The notes beneath the pieces are model-generated. The model saw only the letters and a program-made list of their open reading frames with translations. It did no database searches and was not told where the DNA came from. A stretch of DNA of 64,000 bases from Pseudoips prasinana (Eukaryota; Arthropoda; Insecta; Lepidoptera; Nolidae): assembly GCA_951640165.1 (NCBI GenBank), contig OX621240.1, forward strand, positions 6,646,713-6,710,712, read 5' to 3'. Positions 12,656 through 24,201 of this stretch are shown one piece after another. A program made the translations under genes and the position numbers. How positions within the stretch are numbered: position 1 is the first letter of the stretch; each line of letters starts with the position of its first letter.

Positions 12656-13351
12656 TAATAAAGAGTGAGTTTCTGACAATTAACTAGTACTGCCGGGCGA
12701 GCGTTGAACGGAGTATTTAATCGAACTTACCAGGTTAAATATGTAAAATTTATATTTTATCCAGTATCCAACGAGCTAATCTAAAGCTAATATAAATAAA
12801 GGCACTATTACTCAAAGTAGGTAAAGCAGCAAAAAAGAGAGAGAGAGAAAGAAAATGTGTGCACCTCGCTCTCTTGTCCCTGCAGTATACGAAACGTAAC
12901 TCTCTCTTTCTATGTTCTAATTTATATCTCGCCCAATCTCACTTTTTGGAACGTATTCACCAGCGTACCCCACAAGTCAAACATAACGTAAAGAAATTTT
13001 ACTTCAAAATAAAATAAAAAAGGTTATTATTCACGTAGACTTAAAAAAAGCGCTTGTAAATAGTCAGAACATGTTCGCAGTAAATATAATTATTTCTAGG
13101 TACATATAGATATTTAGGTACCTACACGGATTGTAGGATATAATTTACAATAAGATTTATTTTATAACAGTAACGATATTTAGCTAACTAAAATTAAGGT
13201 ATTGTCAAGGATCATGTGTAGGTTTAATTATCTAAATGTTAGCTATATATTTTTTACTACATATTATTACATTATATTTTTTACTACACATTATACATAT
13301 ACAGAACCATTCAGACAATTCTGAATGGTTCTGTCTATATTAAGGTACGAA
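12656..13351. other. Intergenic DNA with a GA-rich microsatellite and a small hairpin
   Basis: A (GA)n-like run lies near 12836-12853. A perfect 14-bp stem, ACAGAACCATTCAG, pairs across a 6-base loop at 13301-13334. I see no gene. Confidence 0.5.
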
Positions 13352-13552
13352 TTAAATGTTATCATTATGGCGGACCTTGTGTTTATAACGACGGTCGCGC
13401 TTTAATGCTACCATCGGATCCAATGCGCCCCAACTGAGAAGACCCAGCGAAACAAACTCAGCGGGTGTCTCTACTACCGGTTTCAACACGGCCCAGTTGA
13501 GACGCTCCGGCGAAACATACTCAATGGGGCATATACACGAGATTTGGTCCAC
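13352..13552 (-). repeat. Tandem duplication of a ~55-bp unit in a 66-codon ORF
   Basis: On the minus strand two similar units follow each other: TTGAGTATGTTTCGCCGG...TCTCAACTGGG and CTGAGTTTGTTTCGCTGG...TCTCAGTTGGG, each ending in GGTAG-type sequence. The resulting ORF has the pattern EYVSPERLNWAVLKPVVETP then EFVSLGLLSWGALDPMV. I do not recognise a protein family. Position just beyond the LINE 3' end suggests repeat sequence. A terminal exon (it follows TTTCAG) cannot be excluded. Confidence 0.4.
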
Positions 13553-13869
13553 TTACTGAAATTATTTAGCAGGCAAACACAATATATGCTCGATCGGTTG
13601 TCTGATTAAGTATTTATTTTAGGTTTAATATATTAATAAGAGAAAATAAAAACGTCATAATAAAAGTAACATTAATTATTTTGAGACACAACCAACAGTT
13701 CTGAAATTCGTAGAATATTTGAATAATACATAGTTTTATTACAGATAGTTCATGTAACATAAAAGATTACTCATGTCTATATGGCTATAAGATCCCCAGC
13801 GGACTATGTGCAGGTAGATGCCGACCGCCAAATGTCTTTATCGTCAATGTAATCCTTAGTAGTGTAGTA

Positions 13870-15425
13870 ACCCTTAGCCATAAGTTTACGTTTAATGTGT
13901 TACTTAAACTTATTATCAGGTAGTTTAGTTATATGAATAGGGAGCTTGTTATAAAACCTAATACAATGTCCCATGAATGACTTATTAGTTTTGCTAACTC
14001 GAAAGGCTGGTATAGCTAGTTTGTCCTTAATTCTAGTATTGACATTATGCAAGTCACTCCGTTTTTGATATTTATCTATATTTTTCCGTACAAACATTAT
14101 ATTCTGATATATATATTCAGATGGAACAGTAAGTATATTTACCTCTTTAAAAACGCTTCGTAGAGACTCGCGACTGCCTAGATTATAAATAGCTCTGACT
14201 GCTCTTTTTTGTAATACGAGAATAGCACTTATGGCAGCTGCTGAGCCCCACAGCAGAATACCATAGGACATAATGCTATGGAAGTAAGCAAAATAGTCTA
14301 GCAGTTGGTTCGTCTGACAATTGTCTGATTTTCCAAACTGCATATGAAGCTGAACTTAATTTGGCAGATAATTTTTCAATAGGAGGACCCCATTGTAATG
14401 TTGAGTCCAGTGTTATTCCCAAAAATACGGTCGAAGGAACTAAATCTAAAACTTCCTCGTCAAGTGCAACCGTTGGTTTAATATGAGTCACATTCCGCAA
14501 TGAGAATTTGATGCATTTGGTCTTTCCTGCATTCAAAAGAAGATTATTTGCCGAAAACCAATTTGATATGAGGCCGAGAGTTTTATTAGGTTCTATAAGA
14601 TCCTTATCTTTCCTACTCACTTTAAATATGAGTGACGTATCATCAGCAAATAGAATTATATCTGATACTTTCTCTACTAGATATGGGAGATCATTGATAT
14701 AAACTAGAAATAAAAATGGACCCAAAATCGATCCTTGGGGCAATGGGGGCAAAATGGGGGATTTTGACAGGATATCGTGTTGAATTTACCCCGTCTATTG
14801 AAACCAGTTGTTCTCGACTTGATAAATAGGACATTACAAGATCAAGAGATGTGCCAGAAATTCCATAGTATTTTAGTTTCACAATGAGCTTATGGTGGTC
14901 TACGCAATCGAAAGCCGTAGAGAGATCGCAGAAAACTCCTAGCGCATCCTGCGACCCCTCCCAAGCCTCCAACACAGACCTCACTAGTGTACACCCCGCA
15001 TCCCGAGTAGAACGGCCCCTTGTAAACCCAAACTGCTTGTCATACCATATCCCATTCATGTTAAAGTGCGACAACATCTGGCTGAGCATGAGCTTTTCAA
15101 ATATTTTACTTAACGCTGGCAGTATAGAGATGGGTTGATAATTTGTGGCATTATTTGAACAACCTGATTTGAAAACAGGTACTACCTTACTGATTTTCAT
15201 GAGGTCTGGAAAGACGCCATCACTTACACAGCAATTGAAGATGTTTGCAAGGATGGTAGCAATGTTCTGTATGACTGATTCAATTGCCATTACAGACAGT
15301 CCCCATAAATCCTCTGTGCCTTTTTTGTAATGCTCTTTTAAAATATCAGCATTTGTAACAAATCGAAAACTGAATTTGGGCACAATTGGTTTAATAGATT
15401 GTTTTAAAAAGATTTCAGTCCACAT
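13870..15425 (-). pseudogene. Broken non-LTR retrotransposon (Jockey-like) reverse transcriptase
   Basis: Three overlapping minus-strand reading frames cover one reverse transcriptase domain. Frame 14691-15425 holds the N-terminal part (FKSG...NYQPISILPALSKIFEK, QFGFTRGRSTRDA, DLSTAFDCVDHHKL). Frame 14276-14752 holds PQGSILGPFLFLVYINDLP, the catalytic FADDT box and the thumb (FLGITLDSTLQW). Frame 13900-14343 holds the C-terminus (HSIMSYGILLWGSA, LQKRAVRAIYN). At least two frameshifts separate them. No endonuclease domain is found upstream, so the copy is 5'-truncated and dead. Jockey-clade assignment is by overall look only. Confidence 0.88.
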
Positions 15426-16362
15426 CCGGTGACGATGGGAGGCACTTAGTAGTAACTAGAGGTATATTTGTAAAAAAACTCGGCAAAAACGTTGGCAACG
15501 GTTGGCAAAAAGAAGCAAAAACTTTTTGTAGGTTTTTTTCGTAGATGACAGTAAGTAGACGATAATAAAACGGAAGGTAAAATCCAGTTTATGGTGAAGA
15601 GGCGGTTATACATAATAAGTAAGGTAAGTATCCGCACATCATATTATTATGGTTTGGTAACACATTTATATTATAACCAAAGATATTATAATATCTTTGA
15701 TTATAACTTTAAACAACATGGATGTCAGTAAAATAACCAGTATATAAATAATGTAGGTACATTATATATGTACTCTGTGGTAGCGAAATTATGTTTTTGC
15801 TAACTATAAGAAACAATATCGTTAATTGTTATGGTTAAAATGATCACAGCAGGTAGACCATGTATAGTTTCAATAGCGAAAAACAACATGCTAGATAGAG
15901 AAGAGATACAAATAGAAGAATAAATAAATGATTAGGAACTATGAATATTAAAATAGTTTTTGCACTGAAAAGTTTATTCAGTATAAACAGTTTTTCAAAG
16001 GAGGTTTAGGTAGGTTCAGCAACTCTGAATAAGAAAAGTTTAGGAATTGAAAGGTGTCGATTAAAGTGCAACTTACTTTATACTCACTGTAACGCTCCAA
16101 CTTTGGCTGATATCTCCTTAGAATAACGCAAAGCATTTCTCACACTGCAATATGATGGAATACGTTATTTTTGATTAATAAAACTTACTTAAGAAATTTT
16201 TGCTAGTACTTTTACCATGTGAATGTTAGAAATATCTGTAATTACCTAGTATAAAACTAAAAAAAATATTACTAATGTGAACATGCGGACTTTGAAAACT
16301 GAGAGTTTAAGCATAAAAAAAATAAAAATATTATCCCGTGTGTTGTTTGAATGACATCATAT
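15426..16362. other. Intergenic AT-rich DNA; no gene seen
   Basis: Short ORFs only. The segment 15440-15640 has no recognisable protein or RNA features. Confidence 0.4.
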
Positions 16363-18712
16363 TTAAAAATCATCCGGAAATTCCAAATCTACATCTAGTT
16401 TTCGAAATGCGTAGTATGCATAGGAAACCGGGGCTGAAGATTTCTGTTGCACATGGAAACAAAAGTAACTTAAACGTAGTTTGTTATATTCTCTATGCGA
16501 GGAATCGTTTTCATTAGGCGATAGGGCCCGCACGCGGGGTGTGAAGGTCCTACATCGCACGTTTCCGATTTAGTTGCTTTGAAAGAAAGGCACTGAATAG
16601 GATGTACTTAAATTAGATTAGCAATTATTTTTATGCATACGGGCCTTCTCGACGATTAAAATCACGCGTTAATGCTAACGAAGAACTTCATTAGGTAGTA
16701 ATTACCCTATTAACGCCATTGCGGACCAGGTTTAACTACCACAATAGCAAGTTATTTAACGGCTTATTAACGGTGGTATGACGGCTGCGTTCGTCTAGGA
16801 TGTTACTTTGGCTTTATGAGAAACTTAGTTACATTGCTTCCCTATGCTGTACATCGACTGAGTCATGAACTACTAAAATTGGAATTAACCATGAATTAAT
16901 GTAATTTAATTTCAACTCTTAGTATCTCACCGAACAAACTCTTCGCCAGTTTCAGGCTCAGATAACAAAAAACTACGTTCATTTAGAGCGCGTTTTTTTC
17001 TCTCCATCGCATTTTTCAACCTCTCATCATTTCTTGCAAGCGGTTCATTTTCATTAAAACACTGATTGTCCGGAAATGTTTCGGTGTATCCAGGTTTGAT
17101 AAGGAGATTCCAAATATCGCATTTATCTGACATTAATTGATTGGTTTCCAATAACTTCAATCGCTTTTCCCACACTGCAGAAATGCCGCCAGTCTGTAAT
17201 GTTACATGTTTGTTGTGTCAATTATTTTTGCTTAAGATAAGTGTTGTACGTTTCTGATTTGATCGAGCAGGGACACTCTGAGCATAGCCATCTCCATTGC
17301 TCTTTGGGTGACCTTGAGCCTTCCTACGAGACCTTATTAAGCGATCATAGACAAACCAAAGTAGCCGACATAGCCCAAATAATTGCCAAACTGAAGTACG
17401 GCACACATAGCTCGTAGAACCGACGGCCGCTGGGGTAGAAAGGTTCTCAAGTGCCGACCAAGAACCGGGAGATGCAGCGTGGGCAGGCGCCCTACAAGGT
17501 GAACTGACGATCTTGCAAGGGACGCGGGAAGCCGCTTGATCCGGGCAGCACAAGATTGGCCGTTGTGTAGATCCTTGGGGGAGGTCTTTGTCCAGCAGTG
17601 GATGTCTCTCGGCTGATATAATGATAATAATGAAGTGTTGTGCATTCTTCTGGTGGCGGCTATTTCCGAGGTCCTGGTAACACTGCGTCCAGTGATGAAC
17701 GAAAGACCACAGATTGATGAATTTGGGAGACGAATGCTATTGCGTCCGTAGGCTTTGGTTCTACAGATTCTACATTTTACACCTGGGTGTGCTAAACCAT
17801 AATAACATTTAAAAGGGGTAGAGCATAGCGGATTAATGCCCTATAGCAGGTTCAACTGACTAATACACTCCAGGTAAAAGAATTATTCAGTTAATGTTGT
17901 GGCCCTAGGCTGTAGTGCAGAGCTCATCGGGAAGCTCGGAAGGGTAACGACTTGACTCACTAGCTGTATCGTTGACCATCACGATCAAGTGACTAGCAAC
18001 ATTTAAATCAATACATGAAAACCCAAATACTAGTACTTGCACAAATGAATGAAAAAGTAAATGACGTTAAGCTAATGCGAGCCGTAGGCGGCGCCACATC
18101 GCGACATGATATAGACGGACAAAAAAAATGGAGGTGAAGTAGGGAGAAACAATTCATTTTAAAAACAAATTAACAACATCGAGCAGTTTGCGATCATTCT
18201 TTGTATATGTGAAAATAACAAAAAAAATTGGCTGTAATGGAATGGCTTACCATTGACTTACGAAGCTCTTTGAGTTGTATAGAACAACTGTTTATTTGTT
18301 CTAACAGTGCATCATGTCTTGTTTTCTCTATAAACAAATGTTGTTGAAGTTTATCATTAGTTTCTTTGAGCCTTTCGTATTCCTTTATCAAGTTTTCTAA
18401 GACTGATGAAGAATTGTGGATAGCTCGGTTGAGGGACACAATTGTTGCATTTACTGGCGGGTAAAAAACACCTTAGTAAATAGACCTAATTTTATTACAA
18501 CATACGTTATTCTCTGTTATAATTCTTGTATATTAGATTATAAATATTGCGTAAAAGCAAGAATGGCATTCTACGAAAATAAAATCCACTCTCAACGTGA
18601 TGTAAAGGTTTGGACCTCTATACTTACTTTCACGCTTTTCTTTTATTTTGAGCTCATTGTCCTGTTCCTGGAGTTTAATTTTTTCAATCGCCGTTCCTAC
18701 GTAGTTATCCAT
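16363..18712 (-). CDS. Unrecognised coiled-coil protein, four exons (last exon uncertain)
   Basis: Exons on the minus strand: 18628-18712 (ATG at 18712, donor GTAAGT), 18251-18453 (acceptor CCGCCAG, donor GTAAGC), 16931-17193 (acceptor TTACAG, donor GTGAGA) and a terminal exon. All phases join. The first three exons give 184 complete codons, and their 551 nt end in CG of the next codon. The protein is highly charged and heptad-like from about residue 8 to 95 (IEKIKLQEQDNELKIKEKRE, LIKEYERLKETNDKLQQHLF). A region with IWNLLIKPGYTETFP follows, then a basic stretch (ERLKNAMERKKRALNE). Two endings keep frame. One enters at 16549 (weak acceptor) and stops at 16363, giving 245 aa. The other uses a better polypyrimidine acceptor, starts at 16576 and stops at once at 16570, giving 185 aa. 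No signal peptide or transmembrane segment is seen. I do not recognise the family. Confidence 0.65.
17395..17637 (+). repeat. RTE-type LINE 3' end (C-terminus of endonuclease-reverse transcriptase)
   Basis: Inside intron 2 of the coiled-coil gene, on the opposite strand. Plus-strand translation reads RWGRKVLKCRPRTGRCSVGR, one stop codon, then TDDLARDAGSRLIRAAQDWP and SLGEVFVQQWMSLG, the familiar C-terminus of insect RTE-family LINEs. It ends in a TGATAATAATGA-type tail. It is a 5'-truncated dead copy. Confidence 0.75.
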
Positions 18713-20079
18713 TAGTGGTTATTGTTGATTTTACGGAAATCACGATTGACCAAAATGTGTCTGTCTATATAGGTAGCTAGTGCAAACACGAAATGAGTAT
18801 GTGATCACTACATGTATGGCTTATCGTTTGAAATAGTGCCGGAATTGAATTGTATGAAGTGGCGAGGAACAGAGATTCTAGTATTATTAATAATAGTAGT
18901 CTATGCATCTCTGGCGCTCATTTTAATTTGGTTTTGATAATATTAAATTAGAAAAATGTTTCCAATTCAATTAATGCGCAATATCCGAGGAATCTGTGAT
19001 TTAAGCGTCGAATAAGTACCGGACGTAAGATAAAAGTGGGATACCCTGCTTATAATTTGGGGAAAAACGATTTATTATAAAAATGTATAATATTGACAAT
19101 TGAGAGGACTTTAGATTCAAAACTATATGTTTAGTTTTTTCCCCATCATCATTGTCGTTTTTAAAGCATTGCTAAAAAATCATAAAACATTTTATTATAT
19201 GTGGCGGCGCCCATAGCTTGCATCACCTGAACGTGTAGCGTTTACATTCAACTCATATACTGATCAAAACACAAATACCATGGAGTGCAAATGACTAATT
19301 TGCACTCCACGGTATTTGTGTTTTGATCAGTCTATTGATATACATGTTATTGTTCATTTGATAGAGATAGACAACGAAACAGCTAGTGATTCGAATAAAT
19401 AAATATAAATTTTCATTTGTTGACCAGCAACAAATGAAAAACCAAGAATTATACGAAAATATCCAACAGTGAATTGAACGCCGCGCCGCCATAGGAGACA
19501 AAGTTTCACATTTCATTTAGACACACAAATATTTTTTATTTTAAATATTAATTTGAATAATTCCGTTCAACTATGCATAAATCCAGTCAAGGCACGAGGT
19601 TCCTTATTTGTAAGGATATAAGATATTTTGTGATCATCCCTCCATACTTATCTGGTTTTTTTTATAGCTTGTACGTTTCGTATGTTTAATTTATACTTAA
19701 TTGTATTATATAATGTTCGTATATTTAATTATTTAAAGTGGACGTCTTTCGGCTGATATGATGATGATGATATTTAATTAATATTTATTTATGTGGTCTT
19801 AAGGAAGCACATTCATTTTGTGTTATTTTCAAGTTTTCGCTCACAGGGTAATTGAAAAACGGAATATTGGTAAACTTTACTGGAAACATTGTCATTGATT
19901 ATATTCCGAATTAATTGCATAGTCTTTGGTCATTCATAGTGATTATATACTCTCTGAGAAATGAGAAAGATTGAAACAATTTGAAATCTTTACGCACGCT
20001 TAAATGTTTGTACTAATATAGTTATCTGTGAAATGTTTACGATAATTAATAATTTAAGATAGGTAGTACTTTTACAATC
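18713..20079. other. Shared upstream region of the coiled-coil gene and RecQ1
   Basis: A 1.4-kb region between divergent genes, so it should hold both promoters. It contains the hairpin at 19260-19330 and an RTE-tail fragment at 19735-19775 (GTGGACGTCTTTCGGCTGAT followed by GAT repeats). No promoter element could be assigned. Confidence 0.45.
19260..19330. repeat. 71-bp near-perfect hairpin
   Basis: Two 33-base arms, one starting CTGATCAAAACACAAATACC, are complementary with a single mismatch (a T/C change that still allows G-U pairing in RNA). The loop is 5 bases (GACTA). It is likely a tiny fold-back MITE or a hairpin RNA source. Confidence 0.85.
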
Positions 20080-21993
20080 ATGAAAACTGTAGAGGATTAC
20101 GAAAAAGAATTAAAAATTGTACAGAAAGAGATAACTGAGGTTGAAATACAACTAGCAAAATGGAAAAATCGACAACGTGAACTTCATGAGAAGAAAGTGT
20201 CAATAAAGAATTCAATTAATAATTTGAAATCGGAGAGCTTAGCGAGCGTAGACTGGGCAGGGAATACTTACGAGTGGTCTAAAGATGTACTTAATGTTCT
20301 TGGAGATGTGTTTGGCATTGAAAGTTTTAGACCCAAACAATTAAGTGCCATTAATTCAACACTGTCTGGCCAACATGCTTTAGTTGTGATGCCTACAGGA
20401 GCCGGCAAGAGTCTGTGCTATCAACTGCCGGCACTCGTCAAACCTGGAATTACCGTGGTAGTGTCACCCTTAGTATCACTAATGGAAGATCAAGTGAGGT
20501 CACTTACTACAAGAAAAATACCAGCAAAGCTTATCTGTAGCACTAGTCCTAAAGAGGAAACCGCCGAAGCTTTAAATGCACTGAAAGATGGTAAAACTCC
20601 TATCAAGTTAATTTATGCTACTCCCGAAAGATTTGCTAAAAGTAAAAGATTCATGTCTAATTTACAAAAATGTTATGCTGATGGAAGATTGCAGAGAATA
20701 GCAATAGACGAAGTACATTGCTGTTCGCAGTGGGGACATGATTTCAGGCCTGATTACAAGTATCTAGGCATCTTGTCCAACATGTTCCCCAACATTCCAA
20801 TATTAGGTCTGACAGCAACTGCAACAGCTCATGTCCTTGCTGATGTTCAGAAAATTCTAAATATACCTGGCTGTTTAGTTATCAAATCCACATTCAACAG
20901 GCCCAATCTATTTTACAAAATTTTGGAAAAGCCAACATCACTAGAAGACAACCTGAATATACTTGAGAAATTGTTAAAGGGCAGATATAGAGGAGATAGT
21001 GGAATTATATATACAAACAGCATCAAAGACTGTGAGGATGTGTCTATGGGGTTGAGAAAAAGAGGACTTAAAGTTGGCTGCTACCATGCCAATTTGGAGG
21101 CTAACATTCGGTCCCAAGTCCATTTGAAATGGCATGAAAAAGACTATCAAGCTATAGTTGCCACAGTTGCCTTTGGTATGGGTATTGATAAGCCTGATGT
21201 TAGATTTGTCATTCACCACACTATTAGCAAATCAATGGAGAACTATTACCAGGAAAGTGGCAGAGCTGGCCGCGATGGGCTTAGAGCAGAATGTCTCACT
21301 ATGTACAGGATGCAGGATGTGTTCAAAGTCAGCACAATGGTGTTTTCATCAGTTGGAAGCCTAGATCACTTATATGGAATGGTCAAATACTGTCTTAATG
21401 GCAATTTGTGTAGAAGGCTATTGATAGCAGAGCATTTTGATGAGAGTTGGGGCTCGGCAGACTGCAACAAAATGTGTGATGTTTGTTGTAATAGTAACCA
21501 AATTGTTAGAGAATTAAACTTAAAACCATATTGTAAAGTATTGGCTAGTATTATTGAAAATGCAGATAAGCAAGATGTGAAACTGACGGCTCAGAAACTT
21601 CTCGATTCATGGTTTCTTAAAGGGCCAGTGAATCTGAGACATAAAGGCAAAGAGCCAAATATTTCAAGGGCTCTAGCAGAAGATGTGATTGCCTACTTAT
21701 TAGTTGGAAATTATCTTATAGAAGACTTTCATTTCACTGCATACTCCACAATAAGTTACATAAAAATAGGTCCAAATATGGATGCTGTAAAAGATGACAG
21801 TTTTCTATTGAACATGTCGGTAAGGAAATATTCTCATTTTGAATTAGAAGCACGTCCTCCCAATGATTACAGGCCAGCAGTCAGTGCTTCACATTCTAAT
21901 AAAAGAACCAGTGAAAAAAAACGTAAATCTAGCAGTAATAATGGATCAAAGTCTAAAATTTCCAAGACTATATCAATTGATGACAGTGACTGA
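20080..21993 (+). CDS. RECQL: RecQ1-type ATP-dependent DNA helicase
   Basis: A single open frame of 637 residues, close to vertebrate RECQL (about 650). An N-terminal coiled segment (residues 1-50) precedes the RecQ motif 0 region (FRPKQLSAI, 83-91). It contains Walker A MPTGAGKS (104-111), DEVH (210-213, motif II), the aromatic loop CSQWGHDFRPDY, LTATAT (244-249), FNRPNL and motif VI QESGRAGRDG (391-400). The zinc-binding module has cysteines at 444, 462, 466 and 469, and a winged-helix region follows. The C-terminal 40 residues are Ser/Lys-rich (SEKKRKSSS...) and look like a nuclear localisation tail. The HRDC domain of BLM/WRN is absent, as expected for RECQ1. RecQ helicases unwind DNA 3' to 5' at forks and recombination intermediates. 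All catalytic motifs are intact. The absence of introns is notable; an old retrocopy is possible but unproven. ATG 20080 is the first in frame. Confidence 0.95.
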   Translation: MKTVEDYEKELKIVQKEITEVEIQLAKWKNRQRELHEKKVSIKNSINNLKSESLASVDWAGNTYEWSKDVLNVLGDVFGIESFRPKQLSAINSTLSGQHALVVMPTGAGKSLCYQLPALVKPGITVVVSPLVSLMEDQVRSLTTRKIPAKLICSTSPKEETAEALNALKDGKTPIKLIYATPERFAKSKRFMSNLQKCYADGRLQRIAIDEVHCCSQWGHDFRPDYKYLGILSNMFPNIPILGLTATATAHVLADVQKILNIPGCLVIKSTFNRPNLFYKILEKPTSLEDNLNILEKLLKGRYRGDSGIIYTNSIKDCEDVSMGLRKRGLKVGCYHANLEANIRSQVHLKWHEKDYQAIVATVAFGMGIDKPDVRFVIHHTISKSMENYYQESGRAGRDGLRAECLTMYRMQDVFKVSTMVFSSVGSLDHLYGMVKYCLNGNLCRRLLIAEHFDESWGSADCNKMCDVCCNSNQIVRELNLKPYCKVLASIIENADKQDVKLTAQKLLDSWFLKGPVNLRHKGKEPNISRALAEDVIAYLLVGNYLIEDFHFTAYSTISYIKIGPNMDAVKDDSFLLNMSVRKYSHFELEARPPNDYRPAVSASHSNKRTSEKKRKSSSNNGSKSKISKTISIDDSD

Positions 21994-23097
21994 ATCTACT
22001 ATGAAGGGAAATTATATCTTGTTTTGGAACCAATGGACAATACACTCATCACTGTGTGTAGTCTCCAGTGAGGCTCACTGTTTAAGGTGGTCACATCAGT
22101 ACTACATTGGTACTCTCATGTACCTGGTTCGAGTCCCATCTGGACTACTATTTATGCCTATACATATATTGCTGCTCTGAGTCTGGTTGTGCTGTGTCAT
22201 TGAATAACATGTTTATAAAGGCCTCTGTGTTCCAGTGATCTAATTCGCTTTTGGAGGCTTTTCTTTTTATAAAAAAGAAATGTCAGTAGAGTACATACCA
22301 TGTCTATTTATCTGCATTTAATAAGAGATAATATTAGGTTTAAGGTGAATGTAATTAGTATTATTTCTATCTAAATACAGTTGGATCCTGGTGGAAAAAT
22401 ATGACTGGGTATAATATTTAACAATAGTATTTTGTTGGGGAAGGTGTTTTCTTACTGTTACATGTAAAGTTACTGGCTTTGTGAGTGTATCAGGTTGAAT
22501 GAGACTCATTTTATTTGGCATGTTCAGTTGAAAGTATTTGTGGATGAATCAAATGAGAAAGAAAACAATTTTAGACTTTTTGTACAGTCTACAAACTGAA
22601 CATTATGACAGTGGCAATACCTGCGAAATCAATCATTTAACAATTTGACAATAGCCCTTCTTTACAGTCAAGTGCTTACATACCTCCTTAAATAATTATA
22701 ATTATTTAAAAACATTTTTTTCATATAAGTTTATACTAATAATGCTTTTAGCCTAGACAATGCAGTGCATGATATCAGTGATTTGGCAGCTACTGAGAAA
22801 ATCTGGTTAAAACTCAATCTCTTGGATCTTGTCATGTTCATAGGCCAATAAGATTAATTTACCTTGCTTCACCATTTAGTTTTAACAAGTAGTTTGTCTG
22901 ATATCTGAGGTACTGTAAAACAGGGTGAAAAGAAATCCAGGGGATGATCAGAAACAGGAACAAAATTTTAGTAATGTATGGATACTACCTATCCTATGGA
23001 TACGCATATCCTTTCACCCCATTCATCATAATAAAAGGAAGTGAAACCAACATTTTGTTAGTTATTCTTTTACCTTCATACCCATACCCTATTCCTA
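21994..23097. other. RecQ1 3' UTR and intergenic DNA; no gene seen
   Basis: The segment 22072-22200 (GTCACATCAGTACTACATTG, GTTCGAGTCCCATCTGGAC) has a tRNA-like B box and is probably a SINE fragment inside or just past the 3' UTR. The rest is AT-rich without a recognisable gene. Confidence 0.4.
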
Positions 23098-23415
23098 GAT
23101 TCAAATCCCAGGTTGGGACTAAGGTTATTTTGGGATTTATCTGTAAAAAGAAAGTCCTAATATCAGCCCAAAGTCTGGGAGTTGGCGGTATTACTTCCCC
23201 GTGCCTGAGAGAGCACGTTAAGACGTCGGTCCTGTATCTGAACTCTTTCCGGTCGTGTCGCTAGTCGTCACATCGGCTCATTAGTGGTGGAACAGAAGTG
23301 CTCCTGTGTTTGCGTACACACTTGAGCACTATAATATGTCCCGCGCAGATGGCTTAACTCCATTAAGACTGGCTGCCGCCGCGACGTGCCGTCTACCGTA
23401 GCTATGGGATTCTTG
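23098..23415 (+). repeat. tRNA-derived SINE (family 1), head truncated
   Basis: Begins near a B-box-like GATTCAAATCCCAGG, then the family body: GTCTGGGAGTTGGCGGTATT, CTCCGTGCCT-like and GAGAGCACGTTAAG, TTTCCGGTCGTGTCGCTAG, ATAATATGTCCCGCGC, AGACTGGC...GCC. Better copies lie at 57372, 60177 and 60829. Confidence 0.7.
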
Positions 23416-24201
23416 TGGAGCTGAAGGTCAATCTATTTCTGAACAACTTTTAAAGTACCGCAGAAAAGATAAATGTAGGTTAGGTAAGTACTTTATTTTG
23501 ACAGAAGATAACAATAAATCCTTCCATTTTATCATATTTGTAGTTCCCGCGATGCATGGATTTATTTCTCTTGTATGTTCTCGTTGACTTTACAAACTAA
23601 ACGATTTAAAAGACAGTTTGTGCTCCTTATTTGTTACGCAACCGTAAGTATTTCCTTTCAACAAAATCATAGTTGTATGTTATACTCTTCGTCTCGCAGA
23701 GTACTGCAACGGTGAGAGTTGAGCGAAGGCTGCCACATTTTCTTCGATGGCGCGCGGTCGCGATGGAATCCGCGGTTGTCGCCCGCGCCCCGACCGATCA
23801 GACTTACCTGCGAATTTGGTCACATGTTACAAATATTTATTCCCCGTACAAAATAACATAGGTACTTACTCTCCGTAATAGAATAAAACGCGTGAGGTAA
23901 AATTGTATGCAAAACGGTGCACTGTTGTATACAGTGGTACCTATCTACTCTATTTACACAGGTGTACCTATCTACTCTATTTTACCAATTTTAGTCTTAT
24001 AATCCAAAGGGAAAATGAAGCCAATACGGCATAAGACATTGGGAGTGTAATAGAGGTACAATAATTACCAACCATAATTTATGGATGGAAAGGATCATGA
24101 CAAATGGAAGTCCGTTGTCTCAGCTTACTCCTCGCGGAAACAGTCGTGAGTCGACGTATGTATAATTTCTGGGCTTCAGGTAGATGTTTTTGTGCGTGAC
24201 T
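23416..24201. other. Intergenic region downstream of the UPF0193 gene; no gene seen
   Basis: Contains a tandem pair of GTACCTATCTACTCTATTT around 23935-23985. The CpG-rich spot at 23700-23800 gives a 62-codon ORF that I do not recognise. No gene is supported. Confidence 0.4.

Noticed and set aside
23673..23861. 62-codon ORF in a small CpG-rich patch
   Set aside because: No recognisable domain, and it overlaps sequence near a truncated SINE; not enough to call a gene.
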